This document shows, one piece after another, positions 26,401 to 42,000 of a stretch of DNA of 64,000 nt. The notes beneath the pieces were generated by a model. That model had not been told where the DNA came from. It was given only the letters and a program-made list of their open reading frames with translations, and did not search any database. The position numbers were made by a program, and so were the translations under genes. The DNA comes from Alviniconcha marisindica (taxonomy: Eukaryota > Mollusca > Gastropoda > Provannidae), in the NCBI GenBank assembly GCA_018857735.1, contig JABMCL010003107.1, positions 62,001 to 126,000 of the forward strand. The letters are read 5' to 3'. Each line of letters begins with the position of its first letter. Position 1 is the stretch's first letter.

Positions 26401-29400
26401 AACAACCCCAAAAACCACCAACAAAACAAGAACATATTAAATAAAACAATTTAAAAAAAGAAAAAAGAAAATGACCATGTATAAATGATTCAAAATTTAA
26501 GAGCACGCAGCAACAGACAGACAATACTGATAGCATAAACATTATTAGATAAAATAATATTGGTTACAGAAATGCGCTGTAAAATAAACAGTAGCCACTC
26601 ACACATTCAAATATGATTAATAGGCTATATACTCGGCGCAAGTATAATCACTATTCTCATCCTGTCTGCCTTCACACCCACACCCATACACCATATCACT
26701 GCCTCTCACACATCCACACGCACACATACATACACCCACCCTCATATCTCAGTCTCTCTCTCTCGCACACACGCACACACACAAATAACGGACCAAGCCG
26801 GGTAGCCTCATAAATTATTCCTAAAACAGGATGAAAATCTGCATGAATTAGTGAAAGCTGTTACAGAGAGAGAGAAAGAGAGACAGACAGACAGACAGAC
26901 AGGGACAAAGAGAGAGAGAGAGAGTTAGCCTAAACGATTGTACATAATTATAGTAAAATGTAAGGTAAGAGATCAGAAATGAAAGGTCTCAACACAGCAA
27001 CACATTCACCCTCACATGCACACTGCAACACTAGTGACACGTCCTGCTGGCAACCGACAGCCTTATCACTGTTAACTTTACCGTGATTACTCCCCCATCT
27101 CCCTCACGCACACACATTCTCTCGTTCTAACAACAGTGGTATATACTGTAGTAATTAAGTGCACAGCTGGTACACTTGAATAAGATGGAAGAAAAAAAAT
27201 TAACATAAACAAAAACTTCATTCTCAACAGACTGGGCCGGGGATCATTCTCGAGTCAGCGCCGCGAAATACGATACTTTGCCTTTTTACTGAAACTAAAT
27301 GACAGATGTTCCACGGGATTCCTGGCTTTTATTCGACCAGTGGTGCTGTGGATTATACGGCAGTGATCTTTTGCGCCCATCTTGTCACCGTGAAATGCGA
27401 GGTTTTCACTACTACTAGTACTAGGGAAATACAGCTATGCGCTCGGCCAGCAACCCAGCTGACATGTTCCCCCTACTTCCAGCAGATTTTACACGCCAGT
27501 CCATTGCGCATGTGCGAAAATCTAAGTGAAAGGGGTCTATTGATGGTCCATCATTGTAAGTCAGAGAGTGTCATGTGAAAAAATTGGAGTGCTGTGTTCC
27601 GGGTCAAGGCCACAGTGAAGGTTCAACACTTCCATTGAATGCTCATCAGTTCAGTATTTACTGTACCATTGATCTTGTTAAAACCAATGTGGTTGTGTTG
27701 ATGTGTTATTACTAATAAACAGACCATTTGCAAACAAAATGGGCATAACTGACTCAGTCTTGGCACACAACTGTGGATATTTTGCTGCACAGGGAGAGAA
27801 GCCTTTTTTCTTTCATTTGTTTTTATATCCTCACTGGCTGTCAATTAACCCACTTGGCCCCAGTCTCTTCTTTTTTTTCCCTCTTTTTTCTTACTGTGCT
27901 TCCCTAAACTCCTGGTAGCAGCCAATAAACATGTGCTCCATACTGGCATCCTGTCTGATGCAGATATGAACAGAATTCTTGCAAGACTTGTAACCTCGAT
28001 TCCAGTGTTGTGCACCATTTCTAGCATTGTCCTTTGTTTGAAGTTTGGTGGAATTTGAGACACTGAATTTTCAAAGTTGTGATGGATACACAAAATAAAC
28101 AAAAGCCCAGCTGTTGGCAGTGGCGTCAGAGCTTTATCATTGGAGATTCAAACTGCAAATTTTGCTAAGTCAATTACCCTAAGGGCACCCTAAAAACTCA
28201 TAGAGCTTCATCCTTGGAGATTTAAATTGAAAATTATGCTATGGGCACCCTAACAAAACCTTACATTCAGATGAGAACATTCTTGATTTTTGATTTTTTT
28301 GTATGCTTTTATTTTTGAATGAAAAAAAGTAAACACACACAAATACAGAAAAAATCAAAGCTGTTGAATATATAACAAGAACAAAGTGTTTGCAAACTGG
28401 GGAAAAATACAAAGTAAGCTGAAACTTTTATTTTATGTTTGTTATTGATTTTTAAAGTTGTATACCCAGATCATTTAACATAGTTCCTTCCTTTTGCATG
28501 GGATTTCATAGAGAAAGGGTGGCAGATGGTCTGAGGCCAAGTATGAATGAATGAATGAAAATTTTTATATGGCACATAAAAAACTTCCATACAAAACCTT
28601 GTGTGTTCACAGCACCAGATACACACAGTGCATACATGTAAGCTCTCGCAAGCTAAAAATTACCAAAGGACATTCATACCAAAAAATACAAACAGCCCCT
28701 ACCTACCCACCTCTTTCCGGAAATAGATTAAGTTTTAAAAGGAAATGCAGAAAAGAAAAAAAAGAAAACAAAATCCCTTTCATATTTGTTTAATGTGTTT
28801 GTTTTTTGCACTTTAATTACAGTTCATTGTTTTGGCAGTGTAGATATACAGAACAAGTACAAGAACAAGGAATGTAGGTAAGGGGTGTGGGCAGAAGCCC
28901 AGCACCACTGTATTGATCCAGAAAGAGCTCTGAGACTGATAGCACAGTGTTTCACAGGGGCTGGCAGTCCCTCATTTTGGCTCCCCACCACTATTGATTT
29001 CACTGCCACCAGCTACAACCAAACTGTCTCCCCTCACAATCCCACTAGCTAGAGTTTTTGCTGAATTTTACATTTGCGGAGTGAATATCTGTGCAGCATG
29101 CATTTTCTTTGAAAGCTGGCCCATTGTGTAGTAATCTAATAATAGTCAAATGTACAAGAAACATACTATTGTTGTCTTGGAGTGCAAATATCAACCCATT
29201 TTGATAGTGTTCAGTGGATAGTGTCCAATGCCCAAAACTGAGCAGCTGTCTGGCTGGTGCCATCATTGATTTAGCTGATCCTGTGTTCAGACTGTCTCCT
29301 GACTCCTCCATGCAATGTAAGCAATTCCCTGGGACCTAGGATCAAATCACCTTTCTTTAGTGTGGCCACCTGCCTGGGCTTGGATGCATGTATATTTAGC

Positions 29401-30047
29401 TGTGGGTTAGTGATTAGCTCAGGTTTCTGTGGATTGGTTGACCAATGACTAGTGCAGCAGTCTGTATTATGACATTTCTGGCAATGGGCAAACAGTATTG
29501 TTACAGCAGGAGGGGGGAGCATTATCAGAGATGGGCTGCACAAGGAGTGCAAGATGTTGCTTGAGAAGATGGATGGTGGAAAAAAGTTCATAATTCAGGA
29601 GTGGATGTGGAGAGTGCTTGAAAAAAACAACTGTGCTGTACTTTGCTGCTGGCTGTGATTTTTTTTCAAATTACCTCTTCCATTTGACTGGTCTGTTTGT
29701 CATACAGCCATCTTGTAGCTATTCACTGCCACTTTCTCAGCCCAAAGCTTCATGTTTCATGTGCAGTACTATAATTAGCCACTTGTGCTTTTGTGCACAT
29801 GCAATTACTGACAACATCTTACTTCTGTCACATAAGGAATGGAGTCCTTTGGTGCTGATTATAATTTATGCTTCCCATGGCCGTCATATTTTCCTGTTTC
29901 ATTTGTTCTGAGATTTAAGAGGCCAGTTTGCCACGTACCATTCGGCGGATCTTTTCTCTGTGCCAGATAGTTGAGTACCAGTTTGCCAACATGATGCCGT
30001 ATTACCATTTGTGAGTGTGCGGAGAGAAAGAGAGTGTGTGAGTGAGA

Positions 30048-30082
<35 letters not shown>

Positions 30083-33000
30083 TGTGTTTGTGTATATGTG
30101 TGTTATCACTCTGTCTTATCTCTCACTCACTTCTGTGGCCCAGATTGAAATTAAAACATTAGTGTCAGTGACATGCACACACATTAACACACTCTATGCA
30201 TCAACATACATACACTCATATAGATGCACACACACCTTTGTGCTCACTTCACACACACGCACACATGCAAGCACACATACATGCACACACACACATGAAA
30301 ACACACTACTTCACATAGCCTGTTTTCAGCAGTATCCATAATTCTGATGCTTTTTAGTGACTACAAGTTCTCTCTTAGCAAACTGGTATGAAGGAAAGTT
30401 TCGAAGTTGTCAGTTTGATAGCAGCAATCTGGCTTTTGAAATGAGTCCACAAACTGCCCTGGCAGACAGGCACTCAGCAAAGTGGCTTGTAGCCTTTATA
30501 ATGAACTCTGAAGTATTGTTTCTCTAGTAGTCTGCTGAGAAATTGAAAATGGTTGCATAGACAGACTGATCTTGTCAATATTAATATTTTAAAGTTAAAT
30601 CACTCTATAACTCCCTCACCAACTTCTTATGAGAATCTAATGACATAATTATTTAAGATATTCTTTTTAGGATTTTGGCTGCATCAGAATGCTCAGAATT
30701 TAAGAAATAATGAAGATGTGTTTCCATTCCCCAAGACAGTCATGACAGTACTGAATGGACATTGTCAGATGTTATATACAAGTGTCAGCCAGCAACCTAT
30801 TGGCAACTCTTGGTTGGGTATTTAATTGTGTGGAATTAATGCTTTGATTCCATAACCACACAGTCATAGGATGGACCATGGGATTAGTGGTTTGTTAGCC
30901 TCTTCCTTGGGTTGTTACAGTCAGGTGAGGGTGTGACTTTTTTCTGGTCAACTGACTACTCCTAAGGAGTTGCATGTTAAGCATGGCAACATCAGTACTG
31001 GAAATTGGGTTGGGTCATGAAAAGGGTGTTTGAGGTCTGGTCAGGTTGCTGTTACAGCGTTCAGCTCTACTCACTCACTCCCTTGTGTGTATGAGCACCA
31101 TGGTGGTTCTGGAGGAGAAGGTCAAGTTATTTCAATACTTCAAGATTGTTGACAAGTATTACTACATTTTGGTAGAGGTGAGTTCTAGTCCTCTGTGACA
31201 CTATAGAGATCCTTGTAGTCAAAGGCCCCACCCCCACTATGTGTACCTTTTGGCACTAAGTCATGTATGCAATATTGTTTCCCCAAGTTCCCACAGGCAG
31301 ACAGTGTATACAACAATTTCCAGCACCAAAGGATGTGCTACACACCAGTCACCACTGAACGAAAATGTTAGGCAAGCAGAAAGTTTGCAAATGGAGAAGG
31401 CAAAGAGACTGGCAAAAGTTTTCACAAAACAAAACAATGACGCACACACACACACACACACACACACAAACAAAAAACAACAACAAAAACGTCAGAAATA
31501 AGTAGAACATGCATACAACTAGAAACATGAATATTCCAGTACTGTTGTGCTACCCATTTTGTCACAGCCAGAACAGTCAAAAGACAATCACTGCAAAGAA
31601 AATTACACACACATATGATGCCCTTTGTCCTTTCTACAACTCAATTCAGGGTTTATTTCTGTCAGACAATGTCACTTTTAGTTGTACACTATCAGGTATG
31701 TTGGCTCATTATAGCAGTAATAGGTTTATTCAAAGGCCTAATCTTGTAGTTCTCCATGTTAGTGTTACTCTGGTGGTTGCCAGCCCTGTCAACTCTGTAG
31801 AGGTGTTTTAGTAGCATCCATATGTCAGCATCAAAAGAATTTTTTAGTAGCATAGTAAGAAAGCAATACATGTGGCACTTTCAAACACAAGACCATTGCA
31901 ATATATTTGTCTGAAACAAGTTAGAGTAACACTGAATCAGTGGAACAGATCAAAACCAAACAGAACGAAGGGAGCAACCTTGCAAGTTGCAAATGGAGAA
32001 CAGGGTATTAATAGCTAAGGCTGATTCTGTAAATAAAGGTGTGTATTATCTTAACATCACTCAAAATCTAAGTTGCCTTCCCTAATTATTATTGTACCAC
32101 TTTGAACAGAATTTACTGTAGAAATTCCATTGATCATTTCAGACAGCTGAAAATTCACAACAAATTATCGTCATGGTAGAAGCCTTTACATTGACATCTG
32201 TATGTGGATCTCTATTTAATCCTCAGGTTCACTGCATGGTTTTTGTTATATTAAAACTTTTAGAAGCAAAAGACCAAAATGTCTCCCAATGTAGGGTATA
32301 TAATTTTATAAAGCACTCACATTTCTTTGCATATGGGTGTGGGGGGTGGAGAGACACACACAGACAGACAGAGACAAAGAGAAAGAAAGGAGCAGCCCCT
32401 GTGTCCTGTCCTTTGGTGAGTCCCAGGAGGATGTGTGGTGGGGGGGGGGGGGGGGGGGGGGCACAGACTTCTTTCATGAGTCACTGGAAAACAGGGGGTG
32501 AGGGTGGGGTGAGGGGTTTGGAGATAGACACACAGAGACAGAAAAAAGCACTGACATTCATTCTTTGTGAGACGGTTTGGCCTAGCAGTAAGGCATTAGG
32601 CTGGTAAGCGGAAGGACCTCGGTTCGATACCACTTCAGTTCTCTGTTCTCTTCAAAAAGGTTGTGGTTTGTGGACACCGTCTTGTGACTTTGTACATCAC
32701 TTCCTGCTGAAATATTTAAATGGCTCTCATCGCTGCCCACCTTAATGCAGGAATCATTCTGGTGGTGACAGTGTAGCAATAGGTATAACAGTCTCTCTCC
32801 CTGTTCCCCCACCTCCATACCCCCATCCCCCCCTTCTCCCTGTCCCAAATAAGCCTTGGGGTTTCTGTGGAAGTTAAGCACCATGTTTACTTACTTTTGA
32901 CATTCTTTGGTTGTTACCTTGGTGTTAGATGTGTACTGGTGTATTTGTGTCTGACCACCTGTGTTGAAGTACCCTGTGCCCTGTGTAGTCTTCTGTATCT

Positions 33001-36000
33001 CATGACATTTGGGAGACTGTGCTTATGTCACTTGTCAGTAACAAAGTCAGTCTCAGGTAGCTGTTAGTTTTGAGACAGAAGGTGTGGTAGGGCTAGTTCA
33101 CATGACCCCATTTTCAGTCAGTCTGGACTGAGGGGGGAAAAAAGCACGTAACCTGGCAATCTTTTTTAGTGCGTCCCGTGGAACCCTCTAGACGTAAGTT
33201 TAGTGCGTCCTTTTCAGTTCTAGTGCATGAGGGATGCGCATTTGTGAGTTAATTGGAGCCCTGCATGGAAATAGTTATGTGTCTTATACTTTACAGTAAT
33301 AAAAACGTCTATTGATTTATCATTTTCATCAAGAAACAAACAACATTGTACAGCTTGTTGAAATAGTAACATACGACATATTTCTTACATCATTTGCTGT
33401 TTATCTCAAGAAAGCTTAAATTTGAGAAGGAAAAAAAATCATCAAATCTTCCTTGTCACATATTGTTCTGTTAAAGAATAACTGTTCATGGTACAAAATG
33501 TGTTGCTTTTTATTTATTTAAAAATGTTCAAGGTATGCTGTATGTTGAACGTTATCCATTACAACAAACCATGCATAGCATGCTGTTCTGTGTAACACAG
33601 AACAACAACTGTTCACTTGAAAATGCTGATGTGGATCACATCTTGTAAGATCAGTTGTTGTTTTTTGCAGTTAACTGCATGGTTAGCAGCACAGTGATGT
33701 GGGCTTGTTGTAATGTGTAATGTTCAACATATTGTCACAAATCACACTGAAAGTCAAATTTCTCAGGAACAAATAGCAGCACTGGCTTCTCCCTTCACTG
33801 GTGGATGACTTCACGTGTGTTCATTAAAACAAAAAATGCATTACTCACTCACATCCTGTCAACTTCATTTTCTAGTACCTCTGTCATCTTTTCTGGCATA
33901 CCTTTTGGCATATAGTCATAGATATGTATCTTGAACATGCAGTGTATAAAACCTTGGTCACGTTGGCAAGTGTTATGTTCTTGATGGTGAGTCGTGGTCT
34001 AGTTTGGAGATGAATGTCTCCTTTATACCCTGTGTAGACTTTGGCAATTTATGTCTTTTGGTAAGAAGCATTTTATAACTTTTTCCCCTGTAATGACAAG
34101 TTATGAGGAACTGACCGTTTGACACAAATGGTCTAGGCGAATTCAGAAAAAGAAAGGTGTTCTTGATTCTCTTAGAAAACTTTTTTTTTACTTTTTTCTT
34201 TTTTAATTACAGGAAACACGTTGGCCATCTGGTGTAGAGAATACTGTGATACAGTGGGGTTGTGAGTGTGCTGTTGTAGGGCATGACTGGAAGCAAAGAT
34301 GTAGCAATTCTCTTTAACCCTTGCTGCTCAAAAACCACAGTCGCTGTGTTTTGAGCTCATTATCTCCACTTCTATATGTGGTAGAGCTCCCAAATATATA
34401 AATATATATGTCAGAGGGATATTTGTTTCTTGCTTTCTAAAGTTAATAACCAGTCGCACTTAATTAGTAATCTGTCTCACATGTTATGTAGACATCATCA
34501 CAAGTACAAAAGGATATAAGAATCACACACTTGAAGCATTGACCAGAAAATTTAATAAACAAGTATATTCATTACAAAAGCAGTTTTTTCTCCACAGTTT
34601 CTTGATTGGAATCAGTATTGACCCCTGCTTTAGATATCAGGATGGCCAAGAGTGGCAGCAATCTAGTCCACAGTCACCCAAGCCATATTCTCTATCTCAT
34701 GCCCTGTGTAAAAGCAAAAACAATCCTTTCATGGTGCCTTACCCTGTCTTGTGATGATGCACCATCAAACTAATTTGGATTGCAAATGTTTCAGTATTTC
34801 TGAAGATCTAGTAGAAATGATTTTGGCTTTGACCTTGAAAATAGCTAAATAATATTTCTGACTGATACTCTGACTGATGATGATGCATCACCATACTAAG
34901 TCTGACCGATCAGAGATATTGTCTGGGCAAACATTCACTGAAGTTCAGAACCTTTACTGTGACATTGACCTTGAATACAGAAAGCAATCTTTTCACAGAC
35001 GCTCCAGCTTATGAACATGCACTGTGAAACTAAGTTGGTCACCAAAAAATCAGCAGTTCAGAACATATAATAGAATAGTCATGATTTCATTGTATGAACC
35101 CAAACTCAGTTACTGTGACCTTGACCTTGAAGATAGCAACCCATTTTCACACATGACACTCTGGCTTATAATGATGTATCACCATACTGGGTTTGGTTAC
35201 AAATGGTTCAGCGATTCATAACATATCCAAACTAGCATTAACTGAAACTCTTAACCTTGGCTGTGACATTGACCACAGCAATCCAGTATTTTTACTGGAC
35301 ACTTTTTAGCTTATGATGATCTACCATCAAATTGAGTTTGGTTGCAAAAGACTCACTGGTTTAGAACTAATACAAGATGTAGTAGAAACCATCATGTTTT
35401 GATTAAATAAGCCCACACTGTGACCTTGACCTTGAAGATAGAATCCCATTTTTTTCGCATGACATCCCAGCTCATGGTGATGCACCACAATATCAAGTTT
35501 GGTTACAAAAGGTTGCATATAAACACTCAGCCGTGTGGGAATAAATATGTGTCATGAGCGTTACATTCCTCACCCCTGAAAACACCACTGTGCTTTCCCT
35601 TTTGTAGTAAAATAATACCCCACACACAGTGCAAAAAGAGGTCAAACGTTGCTGCTGGAAGTCAGCTGATGTGGACTCCTACGTTAGGGTAGGTCGAAAG
35701 TCAATGGTATTAGCCAAAATAATTGTTTTGTGTGCTCGCACGTTACACCATTTTAAGACACCACGTCAACCACTCCTGAAGAAATGACTAATTTATTTCA
35801 TATCTACTCTCATGTCATCAAACAAGCGTAAAAAACAAGGTGAAATGTGGTCATTTACCAAGCAGATGAAAAAAGACAGTTCCTTAGTTTCTGTTGTTAA
35901 CAAGTCACAATATCGTGATACACACTCAGAAGACACCATCAGTGTGAGACCCTGATTATCTTTCCTTTGTTGGGAGCTGTTAGTAGCAAGCAACACACAA

Positions 36001-39000
36001 TAAATACCATTTGTATGTAAGAACTAGCCTCCTTCTTTCTCATGAAAACAGTTTTTATTCAATCATGAACGATTCCAAGGAAATATCTGCAATCAGTTAA
36101 CCTTCCCTTGGCGGCCATGAAACTGTTGCAATTTTTACCAAAAAAGACTCACAGCACAAGAAATAATGATGCATTCACCCATTGTGGCATTTCCCTTATT
36201 TCTCCAAACACATTATGTCAGAAATATAGCGGTAGTTTAAAAAGTTTCATGTTTAAATTTAATTCTTATTTCATCGGGGAAGCAGCACCCTCTTTGGTCC
36301 AGTTTCCAGGAGAATGGCCCATACAATAATTTGGGAAATTGTGGTCATGGATAATGAACTGATTGTCAATGGTACTGACTGGAATGTGGCATTGAATCCA
36401 AAAATTGACACAAATCATCCTAGCAGCATAGAAGTAGAAAGAACATTTTTGACTTGATGAATGGCATTTACAGAACCTTGCATTCTGATTTTGGAAAGAA
36501 CAGTTGGGGCATTTTAATGGTGTGCAGAGAAGTAGATTAGATTTTTTTCTTGTCGCTAAACAATTGGGTCTAGATATTGCCGGTGCTGACATAATGCCAG
36601 GATGCTGCTCTGTCCACTCACTTGTATGTATTACTTTCAAAACTGGTATCATTAAAAGGAGCCACCCATTCTGGAAATTCAACAAATCACTTCTTTGAGG
36701 TCCAGTAAAACTGTTGGAGAAACAGATGGTACTTCATGTGAAAAAAACAAACCAGTATGCCATTCAAGTGTACAATAGAGAAAATATTCATCTGATTGAA
36801 GATGAACAGTTAGTCTTTACTATTGGACGATTCAGGCAGGGTTGTTAACTCCCTTGACATTTGCCTGGCATCGCTTAAGTCCCTTGGCTGCTTTTACTTC
36901 CAGTGCATACATTCTTCACAATGGAAGGCGATGACAGTGAATTTGCGAATTTTACACTGCCAACCTTAAAGGCATTTTTGGAGGCACGAGTCATGATGTG
37001 TCTGGCAATAAGCAATAACTTGTTGCTCGTGCTATAGGATGCCCCAAAACGCATTTTTTCTACAAACGTCTGGTCAGCCAAAAAAACGATGCAGAGACAC
37101 TTTTTTCCCACCCTCCATCCCCTTCCCACAGTAATTTTTGCAACTGCAACAGTATTGGCATTTGTACTGCTTCGCGATTCTAGGTTCAACTTCCGCTGTT
37201 CCACTTCACAGTGTGAAGCAATGCCTACTCACAAAGTAAAAAAAAAAAAAAGAAATATATATGTAAAATTGGGAAAAATACCAACAACAACAACAACAAC
37301 AACAAAAAGATAAAATTACTGGCAAAAAAAAAGAAGAAAAAAAGGTGTGTTCCTTCTACACTTGGTGGTTTTGCTTCAGAATGTGTACATTATGATGTTA
37401 ATATATGCAGAGGGAAATGGGTCTTTTTTGTTTTTTGTTTTGTTAAGGAAATGGGTTGACTGTAGTATTGTCTCAATTCCTCAACTAATGGGACCTAACG
37501 CACATCTTACATACAATGAATTTAAAACAAAATTTGAGACTGGTAACCATATTTGTTGTATGGGGGTATATTGGCTGCAGTTAAGGACTACGAAAAAAAA
37601 AAATGGTTTAGAATTGAAAGGAAGCTCTCTGGTTAGTGATGTCCCAGTGTAGAAATGTCTGTTGAAAATGGTCCAAAAGGTATACATTCATGTCTTGTTA
37701 AAAATAGTGATATACCCAAATGTTTAGATACGTAGAGTAAGGAGCTTAATATTGAGACAGATATCAAGGAAATATTTGGTATTTTTAAAATTGCAAATGC
37801 CTCATGCCTCAAATTGTTTCAGTATAAACTGTTATACAGACTACTCCCCACTGGGCATTTTTTTGTGCTTGAGAAAATTAGTAAACTCTCCACATTGTAC
37901 TGTTTGTAACCATGCAGATGAAACAATATTACACATGATTTGGGACTGACCAAAAATGCAAGACTAATTGCTTGATGTACAAAACTGGATTCATACCAGT
38001 TTCACACACTGTAACAATGTGATTTCACATCATATTTGGCTGTAAGCAAAATACTATTACTGACCGAGTTTTGGACCTACTCATACTTACGGGAAAATAT
38101 TATATTTTTACTGGAAAACTTCAGGGGATTATTCCACATGTGAATACACTTCTTATGAAGATTAAATACAGATTCCTCAGAGAGAGATGCTATTACACTG
38201 TAAACAATTTATACAGCAAGTTCACAAATAAATGGCTACTATACTGTTTATACTTTGCATAAAATGCAAGTATTTTATTTTCCAATTGTTGTTTGAATAG
38301 CCATAGACAGCTATGCACATATATATGGGTCATTCTTCTGAAAATGGGACCAAAGAGGGTGGCATTTTCCTGATCAAATAAACAAATCTAAAACAAAACA
38401 TTTTGACTGCTGCTCTATTTATGATGTAATGTGTTTGGAGAAACAAGGGAAATGCATCATTATTTCTTGTACTATAAGTCCTTTTTGGTACAAATCATGA
38501 CATTTTCATGGCCGTCATTTGTGACAAGGTTAAAGGAAGGTTAGCTGATCGCAGATATTTTCTTGAAAGTGTCCATGATTGAATAAAAACAGATTTGGTG
38601 ATTAAAAAAATAAATAAATAAAGTCTGCTTGGTACTTTACCACATCTCCCCTGTCTTGTTTGCTTGGTTGATGATATGAGAGTAGATAATGAAATAAAAT
38701 TACAGTCATTTCTTTAGAGGTGGTTTGCCGGGTGTCTTAAAATGGTGTAACTTGCAAGTGTACAAAATAACTATTTTTGTTAGTACCATTGACTTCAGAC
38801 CTGCCCTAATGTATGCATCCACATCAGCTGACTGGGGGCAGCAACTTTTGACCCCTTTTTACGCTGTGTTGGTGCATTATTTGCAGACAAAAGGGAAATC
38901 ACTGTGGTGTCTTCAGTGGTGAGGGCAGTAACACATGAGACAAATATTTGTTCCCAATTAGTTGAGTGGGATTGGGATTCTGTCTTCAAGGTGAAGGTCA

Positions 39001-42000
39001 CACTGAGGCTTATTTCATCAGAATGGTTTCTGCTATATATTTGATTAGTTTTCAACTAATAAGTCTTTTGCAGACAAACTCAGTTTGATGTTAGATCATC
39101 ACAAGCAAAAACGGCTCTGGTAAAAAAAATTGGGTTTGCTGTCACGGCCAAGGTTAACCATCTCAGTTAATGTTAGTTTGGTTGATATTTTCTGAATCAC
39201 TGAATCTTTTGTAACCAAATCCAATCTGGCGATACATCATTATAAGCCAGAGTGCCATGTGCAAAAAAGTGGGTTGCTATCTTCAAGGTCAAGGTTTGGG
39301 TTCATACAATGAAGTGACTTTCTGTTACATGTTCTGAACTGCTGATTTTTTGGCGACCAACTTAGTTTGACAATGCATGTGCATCAGCTGGATTGACCTG
39401 TGAAAAGATTGCTTTGCTGTATTCAAGGGCCCCCAAGGAGCCAGCTTCTCGTGCCAGAGGTGTTTAAACTAAGCTGCTCCACCCTTTTCACTCTTTTCTT
39501 ACATCTAGTTTCTGTCTCAACTATATTTCATTCCAAAAACTCTCTCCACGATACCTCTGTTTTCAACTCCCTTCTTACAGCTTATTTCTGCCTAACCGGC
39601 CATTCTCCTGTATCTGTCTACAACACAGCTCTTCTTTATATAGTTCTTGCTTTCTGTGGTCACCTTCTGTGCATCCCACGTCGGGGGAGGATGGGATCCT
39701 GGTGGGGTCCAACATGCTTCTTTGCCCTGGACTTCCCCTAGACGGGTGGTTGGGTTGGCCCGACCCAATCAATCGGCTGGTCATGCTTAGCTCTAATTTC
39801 AGTTAGAAGGCAGTGGCTCAGGGTCAATCAGGGGATGGAATTAAACTTAGTTTTTTTATCACCTGAGTATATTATGTTTTGAGCCCTGGTGTGTGCTTGC
39901 TGGAATGCCGCTTGTGTGCATCCCCTTGTTGGACTGGGTGGCGGGTGGGGACAAAACATAATGAATCATTGATAAACATAACATGGCTCCCAAAAATAAA
40001 CACAAACAGTTAAAGGACAGCGACCAGGACACGGACACGGATTCTGAGAATGAAAGCTTCCTTAATACAAGTGCTAACTGGCCAAGATTTCTGGTGGTGG
40101 AGTCGGCGAGTGTCGACCTCCCACTTAGTAAATTGTCTCCATTCGCCATCCAAAAGGGATTCCAGGCAATAGCCGGAACCCTTAAAAGCATCAAAAGATT
40201 GAGAGATGGGTCTTTTCTGGTGGAATGTGCTAGGAAACTGCAGGCGATGGGTCTTCTTAAGACCACTCAGTTCATTGATCGACCCGTGCGTGTTTCAATC
40301 CACAAGGCACTGAACTCCTCTTAGGGAGTAATCAGATGTCGGGACCTCGCTGACATATTGGAGGTTGAGATCCAGGATGAACTGAAGGATCAGGGTGTGG
40401 TTGGGGTTAACTGAGTGACGCTGAAGAAGGAGGGGAAGGTGATCCCCACCAACACTCTCTTCTTGACGTTTGGTTCTCCAGAACTCCTGAAAGAGATCAC
40501 GGTCGGCTATCTAAAGGTGAAGGTGGCCTTGTTTGTTCCCAACCCGATGCATTGCTTCAACTGCAACAAATTTGGCCACACAAGCCAGTGTTGCAAGGTT
40601 GCTGCGAAATGTCTGGATTGTGGAAAAGATAAACATGAAGGTTGGTGTGAGGGACCCAAGCTGTGCTCTAATTGCAATGGTCCCCACGTTTCATCGGCTA
40701 AAGATTGCCCGGTCTGGCAGAAGGAGAAGGAGATTCATTGAGTCTGCACTGAGAAATACATATCCTTTCCGGAAGCCAGACAGTTGGTTGAAGCCAAGAT
40801 GCCGACTGTGGTCTCTGGAGGCAAGTCCTACGCCACTACTGCTTCCACCAGAAGAGAGTCCAAATCTGTTGAATGTCAGACATCTTTAACCTGTTTCTTT
40901 TTTTCAGAATGTCCACTTAGGATGACTGAGTCTAATGTGCATTCTTTTGGCGGACCCAGATCGGTATCGACCGGCACTCAGGCTTCCTCCGGGAAGTCGG
41001 GGACGGTATCGGCCGACGCCCAGGTTCCATGCAAGTCCGCTAAGTGTTCTTCAGAGACAGATAGGGGTTCAGCCGATCCCCCCAAAACGGCCTCTAGTGG
41101 TTCTGCCAATCACCACAAAATGGCATCTAAGGGTTCAGCGGCTCCCTCCAAAACCTAAGGGTTCAGCAGGTCCCTTATAAGCCCTGGCCTCAAAAGATGA
41201 TTCATCATCCTCAAGGTGCTCACCTACTAAGGTGAGGGTGGATGGGGTCCTGGTGGATATCGAGGGGTTTTCACACCCCAGGCACTCCGCTCCTTCCAGC
41301 AGGCCCCAGGTGCCACCCAAGCCAAAAATTCCAGACAGGCAGAGCAAGGCGGAGAGGAACCTAGTTCTCTCCAACCAGTACTCTTCCCTGTCAGATGATG
41401 AAATGGAATCGTCATCAGTTCTTTAAAGCTGAAAAAATGGTTTATTTCATGATTCAGTGATTCTTGAGAGGTTTTAAGTTAACTTTGAGGAGATAAATCC
41501 ACTCGCAAGATGGTATAAAACATTGGAGTGCAGGAAACCATTTTTTTCTGCATAACCCTCTTGCTCTTTTTGTCTGGTCATTTTTCTGCTAATAGTCCAT
41601 TCTTCTGACCTTTTTCCAAAAAAAAAAATATGGCACTGGTATTAGCCATTAAGCATTTATATAACGTTTTTTAATTTTGTATTATGTTCATTTTTATACT
41701 TTTCTTTAACCTGGTATCGATAAATTAGAGGGAATGATCGATGATATCAGTATGTCCTAGCCTTATGCACTGTCTAAATGGGGGAAATATTAAAGGGACT
41801 AATGGTTTGAAAAGTTGTCTGATGTGTATGATTTCTGTTTTATGTTTGTGAAGTGATTGGTTTTCTGGATTGACTTGACAAAGCATATATATATTTGAGA
41901 AAAAGTTTTCAATTTGTGTTTTACCCACTTCCTACGACTGTTTTTAAAAATCTGAATACATATAAGATTTTAACATGGACATATTTTTAACAATTATTGT

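Noticed and set aside
32229..32477. Poly-Pro frame
   Set aside because: Antisense of the poly-G tract at 32440.
32572..32645. tRNA gene
   Set aside because: Only pol III boxes and partial arms; no full cloverleaf, so a SINE head.
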